Shown piece by piece: positions 1 through 8,820 of a DNA stretch of 64,000 nt. Source of the DNA: Marilutibacter maris (GTDB taxonomy: Bacteria; Pseudomonadota; Gammaproteobacteria; Xanthomonadales; Xanthomonadaceae); NCBI RefSeq assembly GCF_006546735.2, contig NZ_VICD02000006.1, positions 61,586 to 125,585 on the forward strand, given 5' to 3'. The position numbers and the translations under genes are program-made. Under the pieces are notes generated by a model. The model saw only the letters and a program-made list of their open reading frames with translations, was not told where the DNA came from and searched no databases. Every line of letters begins with the position of its first letter. Positions within the stretch are counted from its first letter, which is position 1.

Positions 1-222
1 ACGGCCTTGGATATCCGCAATGGTCAAGTCAGTTCTTTTATCAGCCAGCAGGGCATGTAGATGGTCGAGGTCTGACGCTTTCTGCAACACCGCTAGCAGA
101 AGCGGAATCCGATCGAGGAGATCCGTGGCTCGAAAGCACGCATTGGGATCCGCCCCGTCACGCAGGTGCTGACGGAACTGTGGATACGGCAAGAGATGGC
201 CGGTGGCAGTGAACAGCGACAT
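1..222 (-). CDS. Ankyrin-like protein, C-terminus beyond the left edge
   Basis: The frame is open from an ATG at 222 to the window edge (74 codons), so only the N-terminus is seen. It reads LRDGADPNACF, then RIPLLLAVLQ and ALLADKRTDLTIAD, the pattern of ankyrin repeats (a gap of about 30 residues between the GADPN and the DLT-D turns). There is no signal peptide. It sits behind a copy of the element's recurrent promoter at 252-294. Three other ankyrin-like genes occur in the element, near 14.2, 21.8 and 40.2 kb. The partner of this protein is unknown. Confidence 0.55.
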   Translation of the reverse strand, partial: MSLFTATGHLLPYPQFRQHLRDGADPNACFRATDLLDRIPLLLAVLQKASDLDHLHALLADKRTDLTIADIQGR

Positions 223-251
223 GGAAGGCCTCGGGGAAGAAGGACCCTTCC

Positions 252-296
252 ATGGAAGCAGTCAGGCCGATTTCGGCAACCCCTGATCTTGCGAAC
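252..296 (-). promoter_or_regulatory. Recurrent element promoter, copy 1
   Basis: Read on the minus strand: TCGCA at 294-290, AGGGG, TTGCCG at 279-274, 16 nt, then TTCCAT at 257-252. The TCGCA to TTGCCG offset of 15 nt is the same as in the other clean copies. It drives the ankyrin-like gene at 222-1 and overlaps the end of the coupling-protein gene. Confidence 0.6.
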
Positions 297-2171
297 TCAA
301 TGGCGAAACAGGTTCTCGATCTCTTCGCCGGAGTACGTCTTGCCCATGGGCTTGTCCGCCCACGTGCTCATCATCTTGTCTTCGGCGCGCTCGGGTTCCA
401 GGCCTGCCGGACGCTGCGTCCACCGAGCGGGCAATTGGCCAGGCCGTCGGTCGGGCAGCTTCTGCCCGGGGAAGTCCAGCAGCAGAACATCCCCTCCCTG
501 CTGGACCAGGGCGCGGATGATGAAGCCCGGATCGTTCCGCTTGGCGGGCGAGAAGCGCCACCACCAGCGCTCAGTCTTGCGGAAGCCCAGTTGGTCGGTG
601 AACTGTGAGGGGTACACCACAGGCTTGCCGTCATTGGACAGACGGGCGCCGGGGCCGTGGTCCATGCGGGCCACGTTGTTGCTGCCCATCAGGCGCGATA
701 GCTCGTCGCGCGTTTCACCCATCTGGATCTGGCAGATCACATGGGTGCCCACCATGCCTTGCAGCGCCTTGGTCAGGTGCTCGCCGTACAGCGATGGGGC
801 GCGCAGCTGCGCCAAGTCCTGGGTGGCCAGCACGCACACGCAGCCCTTGGAACGCCCCTTATCCACGAGTGGCTGGAAGTTGATCTTGCCAATGGACGCC
901 AGCTCATCGAGGAAGAAGCCCAGGAAGCGCCCCTCTTCGTTGTCGGGCAGCTGGGGCGAAATGATGGCGGGCACGGCGACGTTGACCATCGCTGCGATGT
1001 ACGCCGACACCAAGCCCGCGTCGGGGCCGCTTTGCAGGATGACCTTTTTCGGGCCGTCGTATCCATCCATGGCCCAGTCGGTAATGGAGAACAGCCGCCG
1101 GCCCTTCAACCACGTGGCGTTCCACGCGGCTTCTTCCTTCTCTCCTGGCCATGGGGTCTCGGGCGTCAGGTCCTTGCCCACCTCGTAGTCTGGCCAGGCC
1201 CGCGCCAGATCGTCGATCACACGGGTGTAGCCCTGCAGGGTGGCCAGCACGTTGAAGCTGGTCTGGGAAGTAGGGTCGGAAATCAGCCCATGGGCCTTGC
1301 GGTAGTTCCTGTCCAGCACTGGGGCCATGTCCTTGGCCTTCATGGACACACGCTGCGCCAGATCCGTCCAGGTCCACCGCTGCGGCTTCTCGTTTTGCAA
1401 CGACAGCACCACGCCAAGCAGGATTTGCCTGGCGGCCTGCGTCCAGAACTTGCCGCTCCCGCTGTCTTCCGGGATCAGGCTGTCGGCAAACGCGGCGGCC
1501 TGGGTGGCAGTGCGTACATCGCGGGCCACCCACCACACCCGGCTACGACGGTCGAATGGTGAGCAAACCGATGCGGGAAACTTGCTCGTCAGATCGCCTT
1601 TGACATCGTAGATCAGGCACTTCGCCTCGTTGTGCCGGAAGACTTGTCTCAGCAGCGCCAGCAGGATTTGCGTCTTGCCGCTACCCACAGAGCCGTACAT
1701 CAGAATGTGGCGCGACAGCTGCTTCTTGGACAGCCACAGGTCGGGGTGCAGGTACATGCCGAACGTGTCGGCTTGGCGCTTAGCCTCTGAGGGTGAGCGT
1801 CGGCGCGCCTCGCGGACGGCCTCTTTCCCTTCCAAGAGCTTGGGGCCAGAGACTACCCACTGGTTGGCACGCGGGATGAGCCCAGTCCACGCCAAGCCAC
1901 TACCCGCTGCCAGGCCTACGGCGGTGGCCACGGCCAGCGTAGACCAGTCGGACAGCCACTGCGGATTGTCGATCCGGGAGTAGAAGGCAGGATCCAGCGA
2001 CAACGCGCGGATGGTATCGCGCACGCCCATCCCCCACCCCGCAACTGGGAGAAAACCTACCGCGCCCCCCAGAAAGCCATAAGCCAAGCCCAGGTCCCAG
2101 CGTCGAATTGGGACCGATGGGTCGATGTGCTTGCCCGGCGGGCCGAAGGCGTCGTAGACGGGAGGCTTCAT
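297..2171 (-). CDS. traD: Type IV secretion coupling ATPase, TraD-like
   Basis: This 624-aa protein matches TraD/TraG/VirD4 coupling ATPases, which link the relaxosome to the conjugative channel at the inner membrane. Two N-terminal membrane segments lie near residues 27-48 and 77-98. The Walker A motif GSVGSGKT is at 160-167, followed by IYDVKGD. A Walker B-like FFLDELASIGKI and the downstream ATQDLAQL stretch are typical of TraD. It starts at ATG 2171. A divergent plus-strand protease gene begins at 2254. Length and motifs are intact. Which transfer family it belongs to (F-like or another) cannot be settled without the core genes to the left. Confidence 0.85.
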   Translation of the reverse strand: MKPPVYDAFGPPGKHIDPSVPIRRWDLGLAYGFLGGAVGFLPVAGWGMGVRDTIRALSLDPAFYSRIDNPQWLSDWSTLAVATAVGLAAGSGLAWTGLIPRANQWVVSGPKLLEGKEAVREARRRSPSEAKRQADTFGMYLHPDLWLSKKQLSRHILMYGSVGSGKTQILLALLRQVFRHNEAKCLIYDVKGDLTSKFPASVCSPFDRRSRVWWVARDVRTATQAAAFADSLIPEDSGSGKFWTQAARQILLGVVLSLQNEKPQRWTWTDLAQRVSMKAKDMAPVLDRNYRKAHGLISDPTSQTSFNVLATLQGYTRVIDDLARAWPDYEVGKDLTPETPWPGEKEEAAWNATWLKGRRLFSITDWAMDGYDGPKKVILQSGPDAGLVSAYIAAMVNVAVPAIISPQLPDNEEGRFLGFFLDELASIGKINFQPLVDKGRSKGCVCVLATQDLAQLRAPSLYGEHLTKALQGMVGTHVICQIQMGETRDELSRLMGSNNVARMDHGPGARLSNDGKPVVYPSQFTDQLGFRKTERWWWRFSPAKRNDPGFIIRALVQQGGDVLLLDFPGQKLPDRRPGQLPARWTQRPAGLEPERAEDKMMSTWADKPMGKTYSGEEIENLFRH

Positions 2172-2253
2172 CCCCAGCAGGATGAGCAGCCTGTCAAGTT
2201 TGTCCAGAACCGCAATACACTGAACATCAAGCTATCGACCTCTGATTTGAGCC

Positions 2254-3081
2254 ATGAGCGACGAAATCGATGTGAACGACGGGGATAAGCACCCCTGGGG
2301 GAATCGGCACGATCTCCATTTCCTCTACCGGAAGTACGATCCATGCATCGTTCGCGTACAGGTCGATCTCCCTGACGGCGGCATAGGAAACGGGACCGCG
2401 TTTCACATTGGGGGTGGCACATTTGCTACCGCCGCACATGTTGTGCGGGGCTACGACAACCCCACGCTGTTTCAAGGAAACACGCGCCAAGACGAGACTG
2501 GCTGGCCAGTCACAGACATTCTTTATCACCCCGATGATGCAGATGTCGCCATTCTGGTATCGGACTTGTGGCGCGATCTATCGGTCAAACACACCAATGA
2601 GGAACGGGGCCATAGCACACCGGCTTCCCACATTGAGATACCTGAGATGTGGGGCGAGTGGATTGAGCAAAGCCTCATCCTGACCCGCGGCATATTCTGT
2701 GGTTATCCCGTCGTACCACGTTCTGACGGTGCCTACAAGCTGGCCGCTTCCGCAGAGATCCACACGGACATCAACCGCTACGATACGAGCGATGTTCATT
2801 TCGTGGTCTCTTCCACTGCACGAGGTGGCTTCAGTGGCGCACCGTTCATTAGCGAGTTTGACATGCTCCTCGGCATCGTCACGGAAGCCCTGTATGACGA
2901 TGACTCACACCCGTACATGGCTGTCATTGCTATCGAGTCGATATACCCGATCCTCGAAAGGGAGGACGTGCTTCGAGGCCGACTGGAACACTACCTTGCG
3001 AGTTGGTCCGAACTTCATCGCTCGCTAGAGGCCCGCCTTGCTCTAGAAAGGCAGCAACGTTCGCTAAAGAGTACGTCCTAG
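2254..3081 (+). CDS. Trypsin-like serine protease, cytoplasmic
   Basis: This 275-aa protein has the chymotrypsin-fold signature. The histidine is in TAAHVV (His62), an aspartate in DADVAIL (about Asp97), and the nucleophile in GGFSGAPF (Ser194, a GxSG motif). No signal peptide or membrane segment is seen, so it should act in the cytoplasm, unlike DegP-type proteases. No PDZ domain follows; the C-terminal 50 residues are helical and charged. It is on the opposite strand to the surrounding conjugation genes and 59 bp upstream of a second plus-strand gene, so the two look like an inserted cargo pair. Cytoplasmic trypsin-like proteases are known in several bacterial immune systems; such a role here is inference. 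Confidence 0.7.
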   Translation: MSDEIDVNDGDKHPWGNRHDLHFLYRKYDPCIVRVQVDLPDGGIGNGTAFHIGGGTFATAAHVVRGYDNPTLFQGNTRQDETGWPVTDILYHPDDADVAILVSDLWRDLSVKHTNEERGHSTPASHIEIPEMWGEWIEQSLILTRGIFCGYPVVPRSDGAYKLAASAEIHTDINRYDTSDVHFVVSSTARGGFSGAPFISEFDMLLGIVTEALYDDDSHPYMAVIAIESIYPILEREDVLRGRLEHYLASWSELHRSLEARLALERQQRSLKSTS

Positions 3082-3140
3082 CTCCAAATCTGCCCAGGCC
3101 TGCTCGCACTAATATCTAACTACTACGGGGAGGGTTCGAT

Positions 3141-4091
3141 TTGACCTTAATTTTGATGGGACATGAGATTAGCCGTCGCGATGTCGGCGATAGATTCGTG
3201 TACGAACATGATGTCGACCGTCCCTTGGGACTTTTCGCCGTTGCAGATAGTGCGCTTACGAAGAAGCAAGAGCGCGGTGGTGAACCCACCCACTACCGCA
3301 CGCTTCTGACCGGCCTTCGGAAAATTCACGAAGTTCGCATTCTTGTAATGCGTCCAGACCTGTCGCCAAGTGGATCCTTTGAAGGGCGCTATTTCGACAA
3401 GGCATACGAGGCGAGCGCTTTCATTGCGTTTGCAGGCAATGCCAACTCAGCACACCATGCGCTCAACATAATTCGCACGCACCTAGAACACCTGAAATTG
3501 AGCTTTCGATTTCCAAGACAACCCGGCGAACCAAAGGGCAACATCATTGTTAGAAGTTGCGAAACCAATCCAATGGAAACGATCGCTGCCGAGTTCGTAG
3601 ACGATACGTTCTTTGGCGAACATGTCGACCGACTGTTCAACGCCGACTATTTTGCTTCGGTGGTGTCTCACTCAATTCAAGTGGCTTTGAAGTCTGTTTT
3701 GGAGTACTGCCATAACGACGATGAAATCCGGGATGCACTTGCCACCTTCGCATTCGGCGCTTGGTGTCCAGTCGAGCTGGTACACAAGCTCTATCATCTG
3801 GAACCAAAGCGTAAAGTAGTCGATGGTCGCTACCAACTGATAGCGTCACCGCGGCTCATACCCGAGAGAGAGGTGCTGGTGTTGGGTACTCCCGCCCTCA
3901 AAGCCACTCTTCCTATCCAGGCGACGTATGACAACGCATTGGCCGCGGACCAGTCGCCGGCAGAAGAGCTACGCAAACTTCTGGACGGAGCGATTGACCA
4001 AAACCATGCGGCCTTCACTGGATTCCCCGTCAATCGCCCCCTGGCGCTATATCGCTTCAAGGAGGGGTTCCTGAAGCGCCCCGGTCAATAA
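3141..4091 (+). CDS. Possible Ntn-hydrolase/proteasome-like protein, paired with the protease
   Basis: This 316-aa protein starts at TTG 3141, supported by the strong site GGGGAGGG six bases upstream. I do not recognise it firmly. Its first 125 residues (LFAVADSAL followed by KK, a middle block, then IAFAGNANSAHHALNIIRTHLE) resemble the strand and helix order of proteasome beta or HslV-like Ntn hydrolases, which show a DS motif early and a GN/GD-x-A helix later. If so, the N-terminal Thr2 would be the nucleophile after removal of the initiator. The C-terminal half (residues 190-316) matches nothing I know. It is almost certainly co-transcribed with the protease and overlaps the next convergent gene by 7 bp. 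Confidence 0.5.
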   Translation: MTLILMGHEISRRDVGDRFVYEHDVDRPLGLFAVADSALTKKQERGGEPTHYRTLLTGLRKIHEVRILVMRPDLSPSGSFEGRYFDKAYEASAFIAFAGNANSAHHALNIIRTHLEHLKLSFRFPRQPGEPKGNIIVRSCETNPMETIAAEFVDDTFFGEHVDRLFNADYFASVVSHSIQVALKSVLEYCHNDDEIRDALATFAFGAWCPVELVHKLYHLEPKRKVVDGRYQLIASPRLIPEREVLVLGTPALKATLPIQATYDNALAADQSPAEELRKLLDGAIDQNHAAFTGFPVNRPLALYRFKEGFLKRPGQ

Positions 4092-4912
4092 CGCAGCGTC
4101 CAACGCTCGCCCGCGGCCTCGGCTAGGATCGGCTGCGTCATCCACCAGAACTGGCCAGCCGTCAGATTCGGGCAGTGGCCGGTGGCCTCCACCTCGAAGT
4201 ACGGGTTGTAGTTGTCCGATGTGTCCGGCTTCCACTGCGGCTTTGCCGGCAACTTCGGCTGCCACGGCCAGCGGAACCGATGGCGCGCCTTACTGCCGGA
4301 GCAAGACGCAATAGCCTCGGCCAACCCAGCCTGGTCGCCCTCGATCCATAGCACCGCATTGTCCAGGCCGCGTTCGTTCAACTGGTCCATGACGGCGTAC
4401 GAGACAGCAGGGCACCCCTCGGAATGTCCTGCCCAGCCCGAGCGCACGTAGCTGGCCGGGTGAAGCACCACCGCCCGCTCCCGGGCCGCGTCGTTGAAGC
4501 CGACCATCAGGCCATCCAGCCGGCGACGGGTGCTGCCGTCTCTGGTGTTCTGGTACGCCTCAGACACCGCGTATAGCCCCACACTGGTCATCAGTGAGCC
4601 AGGCGTGTTGGAGAACACCGATGCCCGTCCCGAACGGTTGGGATCGGAGCCACGGCCATGGGCCACTTCCGTGCGCAACACCACTTCGGACGTGCGTGGG
4701 TCGATGGCCCACAAGCGTTGGGCGGAGCTGGGCAGGCGCATGTCGGCAACGATCAGCAGTGTGGGATCTCGCCCCAGCTTCCGGGAGCAATCCAACGCCT
4801 GCTGGGCATGCGCGTGCGTGGCGCGCGACATGCCTTCGATGTGTTCAGGCACCTTCGCCTGGGCGTAGCCGCCCACCACCAGCATGGCAATCAAGGTGGC
4901 CCGGATGATCAT
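4085..4912 (-). CDS. Exported L,D-transpeptidase-like protein
   Basis: This 275-aa protein has an N-terminal signal peptide (residues 1-20, cleavage after AQA). It belongs to the murein L,D-transpeptidase catalytic family: His151 in LHPASY and the HSEGCPAV block (163-170, catalytic Cys167) are present. Such enzymes alter peptidoglycan in the periplasm and often accompany type IV secretion genes, where they may open the wall for the channel. A Trp/Pro-rich tail follows residue 205. The start codon overlaps the stop of the upstream gene (4909-4912, ATGA), so the two are translationally coupled. Confidence 0.75.
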   Translation of the reverse strand: MIIRATLIAMLVVGGYAQAKVPEHIEGMSRATHAHAQQALDCSRKLGRDPTLLIVADMRLPSSAQRLWAIDPRTSEVVLRTEVAHGRGSDPNRSGRASVFSNTPGSLMTSVGLYAVSEAYQNTRDGSTRRRLDGLMVGFNDAARERAVVLHPASYVRSGWAGHSEGCPAVSYAVMDQLNERGLDNAVLWIEGDQAGLAEAIASCSGSKARHRFRWPWQPKLPAKPQWKPDTSDNYNPYFEVEATGHCPNLTAGQFWWMTQPILAEAAGERWTLRY

Positions 4913-5826
4913 TGCTGGTACGTCCGTCGCTGGGTTTCGACTTGGGCTGGCGCCTCTTGACGCTGGCGGCGCTCCTGCTGCTGTGCCTCCTGGACCTCGG
5001 CGTGGTAAGCGTTCAAAGCCTCCACCCGGGGGGCGGCGTCTTCGGTTCTGCCCTTGCCCATGGCTTGGTGTTCCACTTCGGCCTGCTCGGACCGCTGCTT
5101 GACTTGCTCGGCGGGGAGTTGGGACATCTCCTTGTGAAGCTGCGCGATACCGTCCTCGGGAGTGGCGAAGTTCAAAAGCGACAGACGCGTGCGCCGGGGT
5201 GCTCCCGCGGCGGCCTGCTCCTGGGCCTCTGGGGAGGCCTGCGGCGTCGGCTGAACTGACGCAGCTTGCTGCGCGCGCTGCTCCTGGGCTTGGGCCTCTT
5301 TCATCTTCTGCTGCTGCGCCGCTTGCCGCTGCTCAATTTCCAGTCCAGCGCGGGTCTGGAGGTAGTCCTCCCTGGCCACCACGTTGTTGCCGGCTTTGGC
5401 AGCCCAGGCTTCGTAGTCCCCGCCGTAGCGTTGTTCGGCGGCGTGGAAGAACTTCTGAGTGCTCTCCCCACGACGCTGCTCCAACGATAGGTCGAACCAC
5501 TTGTTGTTGGTCATGGCGTGCTGACCAAAGGAAGGCTCACGGTCGATGCGCCACATGTCGGCCTGGTTGGCCTCCCACATGCGCTGCTCTTTCTCGGTGG
5601 GCCGGACCAAGGCGTCGTTCGGGTTCGACTTGTGGGCGTGGTAGGCCTCGCGGTCGTTGCCGCGAAACACCTCCAGACGCTTCCACTGCTGGTCGTCTTT
5701 TGGCGCCATTTCATCGAAGCGGCGCAACTGGGTGTCGGGGTCAGCAGCAAACGCCAGGTTGTAAGCCCCTTCGTACTTCTTATAGCGTCGGCCCAAAGAC
5801 AGATCGTTCTCGTGGTTGTTTGACAT
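4909..5826 (-). CDS. Gln/Ala-rich coiled-coil protein of the transfer cluster
   Basis: I do not recognise this 305-aa soluble protein. Residues 1-150 are mixed and aromatic. From about 150 to 305 it is a low-complexity, heptad-like stretch rich in Gln, Glu and Ala, predicted to be a long coiled coil. A ribosome site AAGGAG lies before a C6 run and the ATG. It is 10 bp downstream of the 990-aa ATPase gene and overlaps the L,D-transpeptidase start. The setting suggests a cytoplasmic accessory factor of transfer, but nothing in the sequence proves it. Confidence 0.6.
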   Translation of the reverse strand: MSNNHENDLSLGRRYKKYEGAYNLAFAADPDTQLRRFDEMAPKDDQQWKRLEVFRGNDREAYHAHKSNPNDALVRPTEKEQRMWEANQADMWRIDREPSFGQHAMTNNKWFDLSLEQRRGESTQKFFHAAEQRYGGDYEAWAAKAGNNVVAREDYLQTRAGLEIEQRQAAQQQKMKEAQAQEQRAQQAASVQPTPQASPEAQEQAAAGAPRRTRLSLLNFATPEDGIAQLHKEMSQLPAEQVKQRSEQAEVEHQAMGKGRTEDAAPRVEALNAYHAEVQEAQQQERRQRQEAPAQVETQRRTYQQ

Positions 5827-5836
5827 GGGGGGCTCC

Positions 5837-8809
5837 TTAGGATTGGGTTAGGGCAGTGGACTTGGCGGCTTGAATGGCCTTCATGCGACGCCCGAACTCC
5901 TTGGTGCCGATGTATTCCATCTTTGCGAAGTCGATGCGGGGATGGCCGGCGCGGTTGATGTACAAAAGCGCGTTGCTCTCTTCCATCAAGTTTCCGGCCA
6001 AGTCCGTCTTCTCGATGATCGGGCCTTCCTCGTACTTGCCGCTGCTGTACACGGGGAAGTAGTTCTGCTCTTGCAGCTCCTCCACCGGGATACGCCGCGC
6101 CAGGCCCATGTAGTTCTTCAAGCCCTGGATCACGACCTGCAGCCTGGTCGAGCCACGGCGCGCCATGTCGCGGAAGCGCCACGCCGACGGGTGGTTGCGG
6201 TCGGTGTAGGCGGACGCGTAGATCATGTCCACCGTGCGGCTGGTATCCACGGTCTCCTGCACGCTGACCGTCAGTTTCCTCTTCATGGTCACGCCCGCGT
6301 CCCGCTGGATGTAGTCGTAGGTCTTGGGTGAGGCCTCGAAGATGATCCGCGAGCGGAAGTTGTACAGGAACGCACCCTTGGCATCGTCGCTGGGCAAGAT
6401 GGTGTCCAGACTCTCGTAGTTCTGGGTGGCATAGACCATTTGCACACCCATTGAGCGGCCCACAGCGACCATCTTCACGTCGGCCGGAGACACCAGGTCC
6501 TGGCACTCGTCCTTAATCACCACGACGTAGGACTGGCCCGTCTTCTCCTGCCACTCATCGCCGTACCGCTCGTTGCGCTCACGGGCTGCGTCAAAAACGC
6601 GCTTCTCGATGAGCTTCTGGATGACCTTGGCAGTCTTGCCGTAGCGGTCGGACAGGTTCAGGCCCACCTTCTTGCCGTAGAGGCACTGCAGAACGTCCTC
6701 GCCCTCTTCGGTGTGCGACCAGGCCTCGTCGCCGTGATCCACACCCCCGATCATGCTGCCGCGCAGCTCGTCGTTTTGCATGAAGCCCTGTAAGTCTTTG
6801 TCGATGTTCATCAAGAAAGACTGGCGCTGCTCTTCGGTCTTGCCCTGGAACCAGGGCACGGTGAAGAAGTAGATCGCGTTGGACAGCACGCGGCTCTCGT
6901 CGGCCAAGTGGGGATGGATGGACTCGGGCTCGAGCTCCACGCGCTGGTTGAACAGCGCATCGTCCTCGCCTTCCTTCCTGACCTGGAAGCCCAGGTAGTC
7001 GAACAGGGCCATGGCCTTGTCGCTGGGACGCCAGATACCATCAGTGCCCTTCACACCCGAGCCCAGCGTGTTGATGATCTTGCTGTATGCAGCAGGAGCC
7101 CAGCGGTAGGCGCGCCCTGCTTTGAGCTTGGCCATCAGGGTCCGGGCCAAGGTAGCCTCGGCCTTCAAGCGAGCGTTGACGACCGTGAGATCGGACTTGC
7201 TTCGCTCCAACAGGATCTTCTGGGCGACCAACCGCTCGATGCGCAGACCGATCGCGTTAAGCTCCCGCTCGTCCGCCGCACGGCGCACCTTCTCGTGCGC
7301 CACCAATGCTTCGAGGATGGCCGAACCGTAGCGGTGCGCTTGCCCTGCCACCTGCACCCAGATCGATCCTTCGTCCTCCATCGACGCGTTGTTCGCCTCG
7401 GCAAACGCCTGGGTGAGCGTGAGTGAAGTCAGGCCCTGGAAGGGCGCGAACTTGATGCCTGGCTCGATGATCAGGTCGTACCAGGGGCGGGTGTCGGCGA
7501 CCAGAGCCCATTTGCCGTCGGCAACCAGTGCACCGATAGGCATTCCGAGCTGGGCCAGTTCCAGCATGAGTTTGCGGATGGCCTGGGTCTTGCCCTTACC
7601 AGTCTTGCCGAACAAGAACAGGTGGGTCTTCAGATCCTCCACGGTCATGCCCATGACCTGACCGGGGTCCGGGGCCAGCGACAGGTTGTACCTCGCCTGG
7701 ACACCCAACGCCGTCCCTAGTGTCAGGAACGGAGTCTTGTCGCGGAAGGCGCTTCGGATCTGCTGCATCCGGAACGAGGAAGTCTTGCCCAGCATGTTGG
7801 CCGAGCCGTGGACCGAACCAGCACCGCGCTTGGTCATGAGGTCGAAGAACGCGGTCCGGGCGTTGTAATTTCCGGCGGTGTAGTACAGCGGGTACGCACA
7901 AGCCACTACGAACCAGCTAAGGGGCTTGACCCAGTTCAACGACGGGGGAAGCAGGCCCAGGGCGTAGTTCATCCCGAACAGCGTGCCCACCACCATCATC
8001 ACGTGAGCAACCTTGGAGAACAGGGACGACACTGCAGGGCTCTTGCCACTGGAAGCCAGCCCCTTGGCAAAGGCGACGATGGCTCCGATGGTCACGCCCC
8101 CGATGAGCATGGCCTTGCCGCTGAGCTGGAAGGGCACGTCGCCCGACAGGCCCGCAGCCATCAGCGGAACGCCACCGGACAGGGCCAGCACCTTGGCTAG
8201 GGTTCCCGCACCTTCTGCTTGGTACAAGGCGTAGGCGTGCAGGGCCAGCAGCGGTCCGGTGACTGCCAAGGCCATGCCCGGGCCCACAACGGGGAACTGC
8301 GACATGGCGTAGCCACCCGCAAACAGCACCGGGAAGGCCGCCATAAGAAAGGACGTGGCCGTGCTGTCGTTGCCCCGCACCAGGTCTTCTGGGGCGATGT
8401 AGCCGTTGGTAGGCCGTCCATCGCGAGTCAGGTGCCAGTTCAGATCCATCGACACCAGATCTGGCGGCGCCTTGGGGAACCAGTTCTTGAACACCCAGCG
8501 CTCGTCGTCCAGCAGGTTCGGCATGAAGAACTGGCCGGCCTTCTCCACAGCCCCGAGCTCGCGCAACTTCTCGTGGTGTTCCGGCTCAACATTGACCAAG
8601 GGCTCGCCCACGCGAACCGGGGCCAGGTTGATCAGGTCTTCGCCCTGGGTGATGTAGTCGAACCGCTCTTGGGCCCGGTCATAGACCCAGGAATTGCGGC
8701 TGGTCTTGCCGGCGATAGCCTCCTGGCGGCGCAGGATCACATCCCGAATCCCGTAGGCCAGTTTGTTGAACAGGTTCAGCGTGTCTTGGGGAACGGCAGG
8801 TACTTGCAT
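5837..8809 (-). CDS. Large TraG/VirD4-like conjugation ATPase
   Basis: This 990-aa protein has an N-terminal cytosolic part, then several membrane segments between residues 155 and 310, and an ATPase domain. The Walker A motif FGKTGKGKT is at 400-408. A Walker B-like VVVIKDECQDLVS is followed by GRSMGVQMVYATQNYESLD, the TraM-recognition region typical of TraG/VirD4 coupling proteins. It is larger than VirD4 (about 650 aa), with a long charged insertion after the Walker A motif. The element therefore encodes two coupling-type ATPases. The start has AAGGA eight bases upstream, with CTTCCCCC as spacer. Confidence 0.75.
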   Translation of the reverse strand: MQVPAVPQDTLNLFNKLAYGIRDVILRRQEAIAGKTSRNSWVYDRAQERFDYITQGEDLINLAPVRVGEPLVNVEPEHHEKLRELGAVEKAGQFFMPNLLDDERWVFKNWFPKAPPDLVSMDLNWHLTRDGRPTNGYIAPEDLVRGNDSTATSFLMAAFPVLFAGGYAMSQFPVVGPGMALAVTGPLLALHAYALYQAEGAGTLAKVLALSGGVPLMAAGLSGDVPFQLSGKAMLIGGVTIGAIVAFAKGLASSGKSPAVSSLFSKVAHVMMVVGTLFGMNYALGLLPPSLNWVKPLSWFVVACAYPLYYTAGNYNARTAFFDLMTKRGAGSVHGSANMLGKTSSFRMQQIRSAFRDKTPFLTLGTALGVQARYNLSLAPDPGQVMGMTVEDLKTHLFLFGKTGKGKTQAIRKLMLELAQLGMPIGALVADGKWALVADTRPWYDLIIEPGIKFAPFQGLTSLTLTQAFAEANNASMEDEGSIWVQVAGQAHRYGSAILEALVAHEKVRRAADERELNAIGLRIERLVAQKILLERSKSDLTVVNARLKAEATLARTLMAKLKAGRAYRWAPAAYSKIINTLGSGVKGTDGIWRPSDKAMALFDYLGFQVRKEGEDDALFNQRVELEPESIHPHLADESRVLSNAIYFFTVPWFQGKTEEQRQSFLMNIDKDLQGFMQNDELRGSMIGGVDHGDEAWSHTEEGEDVLQCLYGKKVGLNLSDRYGKTAKVIQKLIEKRVFDAARERNERYGDEWQEKTGQSYVVVIKDECQDLVSPADVKMVAVGRSMGVQMVYATQNYESLDTILPSDDAKGAFLYNFRSRIIFEASPKTYDYIQRDAGVTMKRKLTVSVQETVDTSRTVDMIYASAYTDRNHPSAWRFRDMARRGSTRLQVVIQGLKNYMGLARRIPVEELQEQNYFPVYSSGKYEEGPIIEKTDLAGNLMEESNALLYINRAGHPRIDFAKMEYIGTKEFGRRMKAIQAAKSTALTQS

Positions 8810-8820
8810 GGGGGAAGTCC

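Noticed and set aside
252..608. Plus-strand frames over the coupling-protein gene
   Set aside because: They mirror the codons of the minus-strand ATPase gene and have no ribosome site or sensible protein content.
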